A stretch of DNA of 64,000 nucleotides from Lachnospiraceae bacterium (GCA_017622875.1 JAGAQG010000024.1:1-64000); one strand, 5' to 3'. Shown: positions 1 through 8,078, counted from the first letter of the stretch. Program-made: numbers and translations. Notes: generated by a model from the letters alone, not told the origin.

Positions 1-72
1 ACCTCCTGTCATGAGTCCCCCAAAAAACATGATAAGAGTATGGTAACATAATTTTTCTAAGTAAATGTAACT

Positions 73-144
73 GTATCGATTTTCAAAGTAAGTGCAACGT
101 ATGCTGTTTTTGGGGGTTGCATTTACTTTGGAAATTTACGATAC
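73..144. repeat. Imperfect inverted repeat, IS-end-like
   Basis: The arms at 73-98 and 116-144 are near-perfect reverse complements around a 17-base spacer; both carry GTAARTGCAAC and GTATCG. A third copy of the core, GTAAATGTAAC, lies just outside at 61-71 in direct orientation. Clustered short repeats inside a long inverted repeat resemble the end of an insertion sequence or its remnant, but no transposase is visible in the window. It could also be a terminator for an upstream gene, although no T-run follows. Confidence 0.45.
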
Positions 145-186
145 AAAATTTGACACAAAAAAATATGGAAAACGCTGGAAAACCCC

Positions 187-215
187 TTGCAATCAGGGAT
201 TTTCTCTGCTATAAT
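187..215 (+). promoter_or_regulatory. Promoter of rpsB-tsf
   Basis: TTGCAA (187-192) and a perfect TATAAT (210-215) are 17 bases apart, a strong sigma-A promoter. Transcription should start near 222, giving an rpsB leader of about 108 bases. A nearby TTGACA at 150-155 has no matching -10 box. Confidence 0.85.
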
Positions 216-237
216 ACAGCGGTATACGCAAAAAACA

Positions 238-297
238 CGCAAAGGGGATTTCTGAGAGGGTGCCCATAGCGGTTTCTCGGAGAGGAGAATCTTTGCG
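238..297 (+). promoter_or_regulatory. Structured rpsB leader, candidate S2 autoregulatory element
   Basis: The untranslated leader folds into an outer stem CGCAAAG/CTTTGCG (238-244 with 291-297). An inner stem CTGAGA/TCTCGG (252-257 with 275-280) closes a loop of about 17 bases. There is no T-run, so it is not a terminator. Ribosomal protein operons are often feedback-regulated through such leaders; binding by S2 is inference only. Confidence 0.4.
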
Positions 298-329
298 GAA
301 GAAAAAAACCAAAAACGGAGGATTAAAAA

Positions 330-1061
330 ATGAGCGTAATTTCAATGAAACAGTTACTCGAAGCAGGTGTACACTTTGGACATCAGACAAGAAGATGGAA
401 CCCTAAAATGGCTCCATACATCTACACAGAAAGAAATGGTATCTATATTATCGACTTACAGAAATCTGTAGGTAAAGTTGATGAAGCTTACAAAGCTATT
501 TCTGATATTGCTGCAGATGGTGGCACAATTCTTTTCGTTGGTACAAAGAAACAGGCTCAGGATGCTATCCAGACAGAAGCTGAAAGATGCGGAATGTTCT
601 ATGTAAACGAAAGATGGTTAGGTGGTATGCTCACTAACTTCAAAACAATTCAGGGACGTATTGCAAGATTAAAAGCAATCGAAACAATGCAGGAAGATGG
701 AACATTTGATGTTCTTCCTAAAAAAGAAGTTATCGCATTAAAGAAAGAGCTTGAAAAACTTCAGAAAAACCTTGGCGGTATCAAAGATATGAAGAAGATC
801 CCAGATGCTATCTTCGTAGTTGACCCTAAGAAAGAAAGAATCTGTGTACAGGAAGCTCACACACTCGGTATTCCATTAATCGGTATCGCTGATACAAACT
901 GTGATCCAGAAGAATTAGATTACGTAATCCCAGGTAACGATGATGCTATTCGTGCCGTTAAATTAATCGTTGCTAAGATGGCAGATGCTGTTATCGAAGC
1001 AAATCAGGGTGAAGCTGAAGACGTAGCTTACGAAGCAGTTGAAGAAACTGTAGAAGCATAA
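330..1061 (+). CDS. rpsB: 30S ribosomal protein S2
   Basis: This is a 243-residue ribosomal protein S2, which joins the 30S head late in assembly. The N-terminus ([20 protein letters not shown]), the block [12 protein letters not shown] near residue 92 and the block [13 protein letters not shown] near 150 are S2 hallmarks. The C-terminus ends in an acidic tail rich in Glu and Ala. The ATG is preceded by GGAGG at a good distance. It is the first gene of a two-gene operon with tsf, 29 bases apart, the standard bacterial arrangement, under the promoter at 187-215. Confidence 0.98.
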   Translation: MSVISMKQLLEAGVHFGHQTRRWNPKMAPYIYTERNGIYIIDLQKSVGKVDEAYKAISDIAADGGTILFVGTKKQAQDAIQTEAERCGMFYVNERWLGGMLTNFKTIQGRIARLKAIETMQEDGTFDVLPKKEVIALKKELEKLQKNLGGIKDMKKIPDAIFVVDPKKERICVQEAHTLGIPLIGIADTNCDPEELDYVIPGNDDAIRAVKLIVAKMADAVIEANQGEAEDVAYEAVEETVEA

Positions 1062-1090
1062 TTCACATACGATTCGGGAGGATTAATACT

Positions 1091-2170
1091 ATGGCTATTA
1101 CAGCAGGAATGGTTAAAGAATTAAGAGAAATGACAGGTGCTGGAATGATGGACTGCAAGAAAGCACTTACAGAAACAAACGGCGATATGGAAGCAGCTGT
1201 TGAAGTATTAAGAAAAAGCGGTGCAGCTAAAATGGAAAAGAAAGCTTCCCGTATTGCAGCTGAAGGTATCGCACGTGTTGCAAGCAATGGTAATGAAGTA
1301 GTTGTTGCAGAAGTTAACTCTGAAACAGACTTCGTTGCAAAGAATGAATTATTCCAGAACTTCGTACAGTTAGTAGCTGATAACGCACTTGCTTCCGGCT
1401 TAAACGGTGGTAAGAACGGTGAAGATGTAGAAGCTCTTCTTGAAATGAATGGTCTTAAGGATGAGCTCATCGAAAAAACTGCTACAATCGGAGAAAAATT
1501 ATCTGTACGTAGATTTGAAAAAATTTCCGGTGAATGTGTAGCTAGCTACCTTCATGCAGGTGGTAAGATTGGTGTAATCGTAGCAGCAGATGGTGCAACA
1601 GGTGTAGAAGAAGCACTTACAAACATTGCAATGCAGGTTGCAGCTATGAAACCAGAATACATCAGCAGAGCTGATATTGCTCAGGCAGAAATTGATAAGA
1701 TGAGAGAAATCATTGTTGATTCTTCATTAAGCGATCCAGCTTCTCTTCCAAAGCCAATCTTAAATGCTTTAATCAGCAAAGCTTGCACAGAAAAAGTTTG
1801 GAGTGATGAAGATATCGCTATCTACGAAGAAAAGAAGAGCAATATGAACTATTTATTCAACTTCCTTTCAAAAGAAGCAGCAGCAGCACTTGTATCTTTA
1901 GCTATGGCAGACAAAGAAAATATCATGGCAAATAAGATTTTCAGCGGTGCAGTTGAAGGTCGTGTTTCTAAACAGTTAAAAGATATCTGCTTATTAGACC
2001 AGACTTATGTAAAAGCAGAAGATGGAAAACAGACTGTTGCTGCATACCTTAAGTCTGTAAACAGCGCTCTTGTAATCAAGAACGTAGTTCGTTTCGAAGT
2101 AGGCGAAGGTATGGAAAAGAAAAACGAAGATTTCGCAGCTGAAGTTGCAAAACAGATGGCTGGTAACTAA
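1091..2170 (+). CDS. tsf: Translation elongation factor Ts, with extra internal segment
   Basis: EF-Ts regenerates EF-Tu-GTP by displacing GDP. The N-terminal UBA-like module (MVKELREMTGAGMMDCKKAL) and the EF-Tu contact motif TDFVAKN (residues 79-85) are intact, and the end (EGRVSKQLKDICLLDQTYVK) is typical. At 359 residues it is longer than usual EF-Ts proteins of roughly 280-310. The excess lies at about residues 206-278, between the second core subdomain and the region leading to the C-terminal module, and it is helical and Ala/Ser/Glu rich in places. The reading frame is open and codon use matches rpsB, so the insertion looks genuine. GGGAGG precedes the ATG. Confidence 0.97.
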   Translation: MAITAGMVKELREMTGAGMMDCKKALTETNGDMEAAVEVLRKSGAAKMEKKASRIAAEGIARVASNGNEVVVAEVNSETDFVAKNELFQNFVQLVADNALASGLNGGKNGEDVEALLEMNGLKDELIEKTATIGEKLSVRRFEKISGECVASYLHAGGKIGVIVAADGATGVEEALTNIAMQVAAMKPEYISRADIAQAEIDKMREIIVDSSLSDPASLPKPILNALISKACTEKVWSDEDIAIYEEKKSNMNYLFNFLSKEAAAALVSLAMADKENIMANKIFSGAVEGRVSKQLKDICLLDQTYVKAEDGKQTVAAYLKSVNSALVIKNVVRFEVGEGMEKKNEDFAAEVAKQMAGN

Positions 2171-2197
2171 TTCGTACAGTATCAAAGTAAAAGCAGA

Positions 2198-2237
2198 AGA
2201 GCTGGTTCGGGTTTGCCCGAAACCGGCTCTTTTTTTG
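2198..2237 (+). terminator. Terminator of rpsB-tsf
   Basis: A GC-rich stem pairs AGAGCTGGTTCGGG with CCCGAAACCGGCTCT around a TTTG loop, followed by seven T residues. It is a textbook intrinsic terminator. Confidence 0.93.
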
Positions 2238-2287
2238 TGCCATGAACTATGGTAAAATATACCTAATAAACTTTGAGAGGTATTTTT

Positions 2288-3304
2288 ATGCGCGTAGTAT
2301 ATGTAAAAGCACCATTTAACTTTGAAATCCGTGAAGTTAAGATGCCTGAACCGGGGGAAAATCAGGTACTCTTAGATGTCAGAGCCTGTGCGGTCTGTGG
2401 AACGGACATGCATACCGTGGCCACTGACGCAGACTATTTTCAGAGCTTTGGTCACGAAATCGCAGGGGTTGTCGTAAAGAATGGTCCGGGATGTCACAGA
2501 TTTAAAGAAGGTGATAAAGTCATCATTGAAAGCGGTACCTTCTGCCATACCTGTGACAACTGCAGAAATGGAAGAGTCGATCTTTGTACAAACGGTATCA
2601 GCATCATTGATGATGTAGAAATCAGTGGATATGCAGATTATATGCTGGTTCCGGAACAGGCTATGGTTCCATTTGATGGACTGGACTTCAAAGAAGCAGC
2701 ACTGGCAGAGCCTCTGGGCGTTGCTATGGATTTGTTCTATACAACAGGCATTGAACTGAATGATGACGTGGCAGTTATCGGTCTTGGCCCAATCGGTCTG
2801 ATGGCAATCGCGCTGGCAAAAGCGGCGGGTGCAAGAAATATTTATGCGATTCAGAGAAACAGAAAGTCTAAAGCAAGAATTGAGCTTGCAAAGAAATTGG
2901 GTGCAACAGATGTTATTTATACTTCAGAAATGAAGATGGAACATTACCCATTCCCAAGAGGCGGTGTGAATAAGATTATGATTACAGCAGCACCGACAGT
3001 GATTCCGGATGCGATGAAAATCACTCTTTACGGTTCTGTTATCGGATTTTTAGGAATTGATAATCAGAATGGAATGATCAGCTTTGATGCTAATGAGTTC
3101 CACTTTAAGAAATTACAGCTTCGTGGTTCTTATGCAGTACCAGCATTATGGTTCCCAAGAGCGCTTGAGTTATTGAAATCAAAGGTAGTGGATCCAAAAG
3201 ACTTTATTACACAGGAATTTCCATTAGAAAAGATTGAAGAATATTTCTGCAAACAGCGAGATGATATTAGCGATGTAATCAAGATGGTCATGGTAAAAAT
3301 GTAG
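2288..3304 (+). CDS. Zinc-dependent alcohol dehydrogenase family protein
   Basis: This is a medium-chain dehydrogenase/reductase of 338 residues. Visible motifs are the catalytic-zinc cysteine in CAVCGTDMH, the GHE that follows, the four-cysteine structural zinc lobe (CHTCDNCRNGRVDLC) and the Rossmann glycine motif GLGPIGLMA. The family oxidises or reduces alcohols and polyols with NAD(P); sorbitol, threonine and similar substrates are common and the substrate here is unknown. The start is set at ATG 2288 because GAGAGG lies 7 bases upstream; an in-frame TTG at 2273 has no ribosome site. It appears monocistronic and faces a convergent gene. Confidence 0.88.
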   Translation: MRVVYVKAPFNFEIREVKMPEPGENQVLLDVRACAVCGTDMHTVATDADYFQSFGHEIAGVVVKNGPGCHRFKEGDKVIIESGTFCHTCDNCRNGRVDLCTNGISIIDDVEISGYADYMLVPEQAMVPFDGLDFKEAALAEPLGVAMDLFYTTGIELNDDVAVIGLGPIGLMAIALAKAAGARNIYAIQRNRKSKARIELAKKLGATDVIYTSEMKMEHYPFPRGGVNKIMITAAPTVIPDAMKITLYGSVIGFLGIDNQNGMISFDANEFHFKKLQLRGSYAVPALWFPRALELLKSKVVDPKDFITQEFPLEKIEEYFCKQRDDISDVIKMVMVKM

Positions 3305-3356
3305 AATAAAAATAAAAGTTGGACCGAGAAGTGAAAGCTTACCGGGCCATAAATGT

Positions 3357-3905
3357 TTACATATATTTTTCTTCGTGGATCTGAAGGTTGTCCAGTTTAT
3401 CTGTAATGAATTTCCAGATATCTTCGTATTCACTGATAGTATCCGGAATGATCAGTGCCTGCTGTTTGGTAACATAGAGATAAATGGCATGTTTGGTTCT
3501 CCATACACCATCAATGTTCTTCCAGGAATACCGTCCGGCGTAATTTTTTTCATTTGGATAATAGAACATAATACCATTAACGCTCTCGGAAAAACGGATA
3601 GAATAAACTTCTCTTGGCGGGTTTAAATTCATTTTCGCAATCTGCTTTTTCACTCCATTGCTGTAGGAATTAAAATAGTATACAGGAATCAGAACACAGA
3701 AGCAGCAGACAACACTGCCTAAAGTGCCGGCCCAGGAATAAGTATCCTGAAATGCAAAGCACATGGTAGCAATCATAAACAGGCAGATTGCCAGTGAAAC
3801 GGTCTTTTTCCAGCGTTTCTGTTTTTTCATGGTGTCATAAGTGATGAAGTCTTTCATCTGTTTTTCATCTAAAATGATTGGTGTAGAATAATAATCCCTT
3901 AGCAA
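3357..3905 (-). CDS. YcxB-like membrane protein
   Basis: A 182-residue protein. The N-terminal cytosolic segment is followed by two adjacent membrane helices (about residues 35-75). A C-terminal soluble domain (RFSESVNGIMFYYPNEKNYAGRYSWKNIDGVW, shown here only as RFSESVNGIMFYY then YSWKNIDGVW) resembles the YcxB-like C-terminal domain. The function of that family is unknown. The start codon is TTG: AAGGAGG sits 7 bases upstream of it, and no ATG is equally well placed. The gene faces away from the LCP gene and converges on the dehydrogenase without a clear terminator between them. Confidence 0.7.
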   Translation of the reverse strand: MLRDYYSTPIILDEKQMKDFITYDTMKKQKRWKKTVSLAICLFMIATMCFAFQDTYSWAGTLGSVVCCFCVLIPVYYFNSYSNGVKKQIAKMNLNPPREVYSIRFSESVNGIMFYYPNEKNYAGRYSWKNIDGVWRTKHAIYLYVTKQQALIIPDTISEYEDIWKFITDKLDNLQIHEEKYM

Positions 3906-4032
3906 AATGGGCCTCCTTAAACTTTTGTAATATCAACATTACTAATTATTTTACCACAAGACCTGTGCTGTGCAAAGGCGAGTATTTTGTGGAAAAACTG
4001 AAATTTTAATAAAATCCTAAGAAATATTTCAT

Positions 4033-4060
4033 TGAAACGGAACAGAGTTCGACGTATAAT
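4033..4060 (+). promoter_or_regulatory. Promoter of the LCP gene
   Basis: TTGAAA (4033-4038) and TATAAT (4055-4060) are separated by 16 bases, about 60 bases upstream of the LCP start codon. Confidence 0.75.
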
Positions 4061-4118
4061 AAGGCACGTTAATTGTAGAATAGTGATTTAGAAAATGGAA
4101 AACAGGAGATTTCTATAG

Positions 4119-5084
4119 ATGAAAGAAAAAAAGAGAAAGAAAAGAATGCATCCGTTCATCAAAGGATTCTTAGGATGTATTGCAGTTGCAGCAATTGCAG
4201 GTATTTGCGTCAGCTTTGTGGCAGCAAGTGCCCTGCACAGCAAATTAAGTTATGAAGAGATTGAATCGGTTTCAAAGGAACCGTTTAAAGAAGAGGGTGT
4301 GAAAAATATCCTGTTAATTGGAAATGATTCCAGAACAGAAGATGAGAGCGGGCGTTCGGATGCCATGATTTTAGTATCTATCAGCAGCAGGACCAATACC
4401 ATTCATATGACCTCGCTTCTACGAGATATTTATGTGGATATTCCGGGACATGATGGAAACCGTTTGAATGCAGCCTATGCTTACGGTGGTCCAGAGCTTT
4501 TAATGGAGACTTTGGAAGAAAATTTCGATATTGAAGTAAATCGATACATGTTGGTAAACTTCCAGGCATTTGCAAATCTGGTAGATGCAGTTGGAGGTGT
4601 AGATTTAGAGGTAACCAATGAGGAAGTACAGTATATCAATGGGTATCTTGTAGAATACAATCAGCTTCAGGGTAATCCGGAAGGAACGGATTATCTGGAC
4701 ACTTCTTTAAGCGGAACTATTCATTTAAACGGTCCGCAGGCGCTGGCATATTGTCGCAACCGTTATATTGGAACGGATTTTGCGAGAACGGAAAGACAGA
4801 GAAAAGTTCTGGCAGCAGCAATCAAAAGTGCACCGTTAGCATTGGTAACGAATGGTGGAGAATTAATCGATGGAGTCATGTCAAACATCACAACAAACCT
4901 GACAAAGTCTGAGCTTAACGGTCTGATGCTGCAGGCACCGGCAATGCTGACCTATGATATGATATCAGGAAGTATTCCATTAGAGGGAACCTATTCTAAT
5001 GCAAATATCAGAGGAATGGCGGTTCTGGAAGTGGATTTTGAAGCAAATAAAGAGTATATCCAGACAGAAATTTATGGAAAATAA
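4119..5084 (+). CDS. LytR-CpsA-Psr (LCP) family cell-wall polymer ligase
   Basis: A 321-residue membrane-anchored LCP enzyme. A lysine/arginine-rich cytosolic tail and one helix (about residues 13-35) are followed by the extracellular LCP domain. Hallmarks are NILLIGNDSR, the SGRSDAMILVSI strand, SLLRDIYVDIPG and NRLNAAYAYGG, with the arginines and aspartates that bind pyrophosphate-linked lipid. The family transfers undecaprenyl-linked teichoic acids or other glycopolymers to peptidoglycan. An AGGAG site precedes the ATG and the gene stands alone between its own promoter and terminator. The exact polymer cannot be read from the sequence. Confidence 0.9.
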   Translation: MKEKKRKKRMHPFIKGFLGCIAVAAIAGICVSFVAASALHSKLSYEEIESVSKEPFKEEGVKNILLIGNDSRTEDESGRSDAMILVSISSRTNTIHMTSLLRDIYVDIPGHDGNRLNAAYAYGGPELLMETLEENFDIEVNRYMLVNFQAFANLVDAVGGVDLEVTNEEVQYINGYLVEYNQLQGNPEGTDYLDTSLSGTIHLNGPQALAYCRNRYIGTDFARTERQRKVLAAAIKSAPLALVTNGGELIDGVMSNITTNLTKSELNGLMLQAPAMLTYDMISGSIPLEGTYSNANIRGMAVLEVDFEANKEYIQTEIYGK

Positions 5085-5105
5085 TTGAACGAAAAATAAA
5101 GAAAA

Positions 5106-5147
5106 AGCAAGTCATGCGGTGTGAAACCGGGAGAGACTTGCTTTTTT
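5106..5147 (+). terminator. Terminator of the LCP gene
   Basis: AGCAAGTC (5106-5113) pairs with GACTTGCT (5135-5142), followed by six T residues. The loop of 21 bases is long. Confidence 0.8.
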
Positions 5148-5163
5148 GTGTTTTGAAATCTGT

Positions 5164-5400
5164 TTAGTCCTGAATTGGTTCTCCGGAAAGCTCGTGATAG
5201 CTGTAGGTACCTTTTGGAGCTTCGTATACAGAACCAAATACATTGAATACTTCATGACAGTGCGGACATTCTAGTTCATCACATTCGATGGTATTTTCTA
5301 CTTCGCCATGATATTTTTCCTGATCAACAATATATTTGGACCATTCAAAATCTACTTCTTCCTCACAAAAAGGACAATTTACAGGGAGTTTTGATATCAT
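5164..5400 (-). CDS. Small zinc-ribbon protein
   Basis: A 78-residue acidic protein with two CxxC knuckles, CPFC near residue 9 and CPHC near 46, separated by about 35 residues. This forms a single zinc-ribbon-like fold. Such proteins occur as uncharacterised nucleic-acid-binding or adaptor proteins. AAAGGAG precedes the ATG at the right spacing, supporting translation. It is transcribed divergently from the C39-like gene. No function can be assigned. Confidence 0.7.
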   Translation of the reverse strand: MISKLPVNCPFCEEEVDFEWSKYIVDQEKYHGEVENTIECDELECPHCHEVFNVFGSVYEAPKGTYSYHELSGEPIQD

Positions 5401-5480
5401 AGTTGGTCTCCTTTGATAAAAATGTTATAATTACGGTAGCACAAAATAAGGAAAATAGCAATGAAAGAAGAGTGTAAATA

Positions 5481-6110
5481 ATGAGCAGATTAAAAAGCCA
5501 GTATCATTTCGTAAATACGAAAACAGGAACTGCCTATGGTGGAAATCAGGCATGGTTCCCATACAAATTTCTTAGAAAGACAGGCTGTGGCGTCATCAGT
5601 GCTTCGGATGTACTGATGCATATGCAGGGAAAAGCAGAACTTTCCGAACAGGAATATATGGAGTTTGCAAAGCATCTCTGGCTTCATTATCTGCCGGTCA
5701 TTCCGGGCTTTGGGATGAACGGACTTACCCTAATGCTGGGACTTAACAGATATTTTGTGAACCATCATATGCCGTATCGTGCTTGTTGGAAATTGTCGGC
5801 GAAAAAAATGTTAAAACGCATTGATGGAATGTTGGAGAAGGATTTGCCGGTTATTCTGGCAATCGGCCCTAATTTCCCTGATTTCTGGGGAAAGAAAAAG
5901 CTGAATTTTTATACAAAGACGAGCATAGGGACGTACATTCCGGATGCCAAGACAAAGTCGCATTTTGTGACTGTTACTGGTCGTGATGGAATCTATCTGC
6001 AGATTTCTTCATGGGGAAAGAAATATTATATTGATATTAGAGAATATCGGGAGTATGTCAGACGATATAGCAGTCCATTGGTATCGAACATCATTGAAAT
6101 CAAAAAATAA
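5481..6110 (+). CDS. C39-like papain-fold cysteine protease domain protein
   Basis: A 209-residue protein with the pattern of a bacteriocin-leader-peptidase-like (C39) papain fold. The candidate catalytic cysteine is in KTGCGVISASDVLMH near residue 32. A histidine is in KSHFVTVTGRDG near 155, followed by the strand ISSWGKKYYID, where the third catalytic residue usually sits. There is no signal peptide and no ABC transporter fusion, so it is probably a cytosolic peptidase-like protein. The upstream ribosome site is weak (GAAAGAAGAG). The substrate is unknown, and no lantibiotic or bacteriocin precursor was found nearby. Confidence 0.6.
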   Translation: MSRLKSQYHFVNTKTGTAYGGNQAWFPYKFLRKTGCGVISASDVLMHMQGKAELSEQEYMEFAKHLWLHYLPVIPGFGMNGLTLMLGLNRYFVNHHMPYRACWKLSAKKMLKRIDGMLEKDLPVILAIGPNFPDFWGKKKLNFYTKTSIGTYIPDAKTKSHFVTVTGRDGIYLQISSWGKKYYIDIREYREYVRRYSSPLVSNIIEIKK

Positions 6111-6127
6111 AATTTTTTTTGAAAAAC

Positions 6128-6160
6128 TTGAATGTAATTCATTGGCTTGTATGATATAAT
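6128..6160 (+). promoter_or_regulatory. Probable promoter of yhfZ
   Basis: An extended -10 box, TGATATAAT (6152-6160), lies about 43 bases upstream of the yhfZ start. A -35-like TTGAAT at 6128-6133 is too distant (21 bases) to be convincing, so the extended -10 probably carries the promoter. Confidence 0.5.
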
Positions 6161-6202
6161 TTTTTGATACTGGAAAGAAAAGTCAGGTTGAGGGGTGATG
6201 TA

Positions 6203-7126
6203 ATGGATGTACAAAAGCTGCTATTCAGTAAGAATGGATTATCAACCAGAGAGTTGGCAAAAATGTTTATTCCGATTCAGGAAGGAGAACGTATTCCTAC
6301 CGTAACAGCGATTCATGAGAAAACAGAGGTGGCACGCGGGACGATTCAGAATGCAATTAAGCTGTTACAATCAAGCGGAGCGATTACTCTGGAGGCAAGA
6401 GGACATCTTGGTTCTTTTTTAATAAAAAAAGATATGCAGATTCTGCTGCAGATGGCAGGAGTAAATGCCATTGTAGGGGTTATGCCATTACCTTACTCTA
6501 AAAGGTATGAAGGCTTTGCTACAGGGATTTTAACTGCAATGAAAAACAAATATCAGGTTCCAGCAGCCATGGCATATATGCGAGGTGCTCAAAAACGTAT
6601 TGAGATGCTTTTATCCGGCAGATATGATTTTGCAATTATCTCCCAATATGCGGCGAGAGAATTGATGAATAGCGGTGTAGAAATTAGTGCTATTAAATTT
6701 TTTGGGAAATATTCCTATGTATCTAAGCATATTATTGCGTTTCGGGATTCAGATGCGAAGGAAATCGTAGATGGAATGAGAGTTGGCATCGACTATCAGT
6801 CTGTAGATCATGTGAAGCTTACCGCACGTATGTGTGGAGGAAAGCATGTGCAATATATACCTATGGGGTATCATCAGATTCTGGAGAAGCTGGAGGCAGA
6901 TGTGATTGATGCTGCGATATGGAATGAAGATGAGATTACAGATAAGCATATCAATATGAATTATCAGCCAGTGCCTGAGGAGGATGAAATCGATACAGAG
7001 GCAGTGCTGGTAGTAAGTGCGAAGAAGCCAGAAATGTCGAAGCTGTTGAATGAAATTATAGATGTAGAGACTGTCAAGGATATTCAAAAAAGAGTACTGG
7101 ATGGGAAAATGACACCGTCTTATTAA
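6203..7126 (+). CDS. yhfZ: YhfZ-family transcription regulator (GntR-like HTH plus periplasmic-binding-like domain)
   Basis: A 307-residue regulator. The N-terminal winged helix covers about residues 1-75 (STRELAKMF, then VARGTIQNAIKLLQSSGAITLEARGHLGSFL, recognisable as a GntR-like recognition helix and wing). The C-terminal part resembles a substrate-binding-protein fold (GVMPLPYSKRYEGFATGI near residue 97), expected to sense a small ligand. The architecture and genomic position match YhfZ of the enterobacterial yhf operon. The start is ATG 6203, 7 bases after GAGGGG; an upstream in-frame start lacks a ribosome site. It likely controls the yhf genes downstream through the twin palindromes at 7212 and 7275. 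A terminator separates it from them. Confidence 0.82.
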   Translation: MDVQKLLFSKNGLSTRELAKMFIPIQEGERIPTVTAIHEKTEVARGTIQNAIKLLQSSGAITLEARGHLGSFLIKKDMQILLQMAGVNAIVGVMPLPYSKRYEGFATGILTAMKNKYQVPAAMAYMRGAQKRIEMLLSGRYDFAIISQYAARELMNSGVEISAIKFFGKYSYVSKHIIAFRDSDAKEIVDGMRVGIDYQSVDHVKLTARMCGGKHVQYIPMGYHQILEKLEADVIDAAIWNEDEITDKHINMNYQPVPEEDEIDTEAVLVVSAKKPEMSKLLNEIIDVETVKDIQKRVLDGKMTPSY

Positions 7127-7184
7127 AAAGTCAGTTCTTTTGGGGAAAATATAGAATTTTTCCCCAAAAGGATTGACTTTTTTT
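7127..7184 (+). terminator. Terminator of yhfZ
   Basis: A long stem pairs AAGTCAGTTCTTTTGGGGAA with its complement at 7158-7180 and runs into a T-tract at 7178-7184. It insulates yhfZ from the structural genes, which implies that those have their own promoter. Confidence 0.85.
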
Positions 7185-7211
7185 AAAGCGCATGTTATTC
7201 TCAAAATATAA

Positions 7212-7229
7212 TATACAGTATTTTGTATA
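7212..7229. promoter_or_regulatory. Palindromic operator copy 1, probable YhfZ site
   Basis: TATACAGTATTTTGTATA is an 18-base dyad with TATACA/TGTATA half-sites. A TATAAT -10 box (7226-7231) overlaps its right half. A second copy lies exactly 63 bases downstream (centre to centre), about six helical turns. Assignment to YhfZ is inferred from position and the GntR-like dyad. Confidence 0.65.
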
Positions 7230-7274
7230 ATGAAAAATAACTATTCATGCCAGGGTAAATTTTTTTAAGATGAA

Positions 7275-7292
7275 TATACAAAATATTGTATA
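7275..7292. promoter_or_regulatory. Palindromic operator copy 2 with -10 box of the yhfY operon
   Basis: TATACAAAATATTGTATA repeats the half-sites of the copy at 7212. A TATAAT (7289-7294) overlaps the right half and is followed by the yhfY ribosome site and start at 7321. Binding here would block RNA polymerase directly, or activate it from the upstream copy. Confidence 0.68.
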
Positions 7293-7320
7293 ATGAGAAA
7301 ATTCAGGGGAGGAAAACACT

Positions 7321-7662
7321 ATGCTGAAAGAAAGAATCAACATTCTTAAAAGTGCAGAGGTAATCTCTGAGCAGACTGCAAACTATGTATGTACAGTAAT
7401 TGATGAGCTTGAAGAAATGTTTGCAGAAAAAGTCAGTGAGATGGAAATGTTTACAACTCATCTTGCAATGGCAACACAGCGCACGCTTGATATGGCGGAA
7501 GTAGAATCTTTGGATGATGCTATTTGGGAAGAAGTAAAGACATCTGAAGTATTCGATGTGGCAAGTGAAATGCTTAAAAAGATTACAGTAAATGCACCTT
7601 GCACTTTTCCGGAAGGTGAAAAGCGCTTCTTACTGATGCATTTATGCAATCTGAACCAGTAA
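7321..7662 (+). CDS. yhfY: PRD-domain protein YhfY
   Basis: A stand-alone 113-residue PTS regulation domain. Two histidines sit in the PRD positions: His47 (FTTHLAMA) and His107 (LMHLCN), the residues that PTS proteins phosphorylate in antiterminators and activators. There is no RNA-binding or DNA-binding domain. This matches YhfY of the enterobacterial yhf operon. It may sense PTS phosphorylation state and act on a partner such as YhfZ; that is inference. It is the first gene after the twin operators, and GGGGAGG precedes the ATG. Confidence 0.8.
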   Translation: MLKERINILKSAEVISEQTANYVCTVIDELEEMFAEKVSEMEMFTTHLAMATQRTLDMAEVESLDDAIWEEVKTSEVFDVASEMLKKITVNAPCTFPEGEKRFLLMHLCNLNQ

Positions 7663-7685
7663 AATTAAGAAAGGAGAAGGAAACT

Positions 7686-8054
7686 ATGTTAAAAATCGTA
7701 GTAGGCGGTCAGATCAACAAAAAGGAAATCCATGATTTTATTGAAAAATTCTTCGATGGAAATGTTGAGCTGGCAATCAAGAACGACCTGGATGCTGTAA
7801 CAGCTATGAAAGCAGGTCAGTTTGATTACTATGTAGGAGCATGTAACACAGGTGGTGGCGGTGCTCTTGCAATGGCGATGGCTTTGCTTGGCAGAAATAA
7901 TTGTCAGACAATTTCCATGCCAGGTAAAATTTCTTCTGATGAAGAAATCAAGGCAGCCGTAGATGCTGGAAAAATCGCTTTTGGTTTTACTGCACAGCAT
8001 GCAGAAGCAGTATTACCAGTACTTTTAACAGCATTGAATGAAAAGAACAAATAA
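7686..8054 (+). CDS. yhfU: DUF2620 family protein YhfU
   Basis: A 122-residue protein matching the YhfU (DUF2620) family, with the glycine-rich signature ACNTGGGGALAMAMALLG near residue 59 and SMPGKISSDEEI after it. The function is unknown. It is always small and sits next to the YhfT membrane protein, so it may be a cytosolic transport subunit comparable to a PTS EIIB-like component. The start is ATG 7686 behind AAGGAGAAGG; an in-frame ATG at 7644 lies inside yhfY and lacks a site. yhfT follows 24 bases later. Confidence 0.8.
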   Translation: MLKIVVGGQINKKEIHDFIEKFFDGNVELAIKNDLDAVTAMKAGQFDYYVGACNTGGGGALAMAMALLGRNNCQTISMPGKISSDEEIKAAVDAGKIAFGFTAQHAEAVLPVLLTALNEKNK

Positions 8055-8078
8055 GAGAAACTTAGAAGGAGAGAACAA

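Noticed and set aside
150..178. TTGACA at 150-155 as the rpsB promoter
   Set aside because: No acceptable -10 box lies 15-19 bases downstream, whereas the promoter at 187-215 is nearly ideal.
5481..6110. Bacteriocin maturation system around the C39-like gene
   Set aside because: No double-glycine precursor peptide, immunity gene or peptidase-containing ABC transporter lies nearby.
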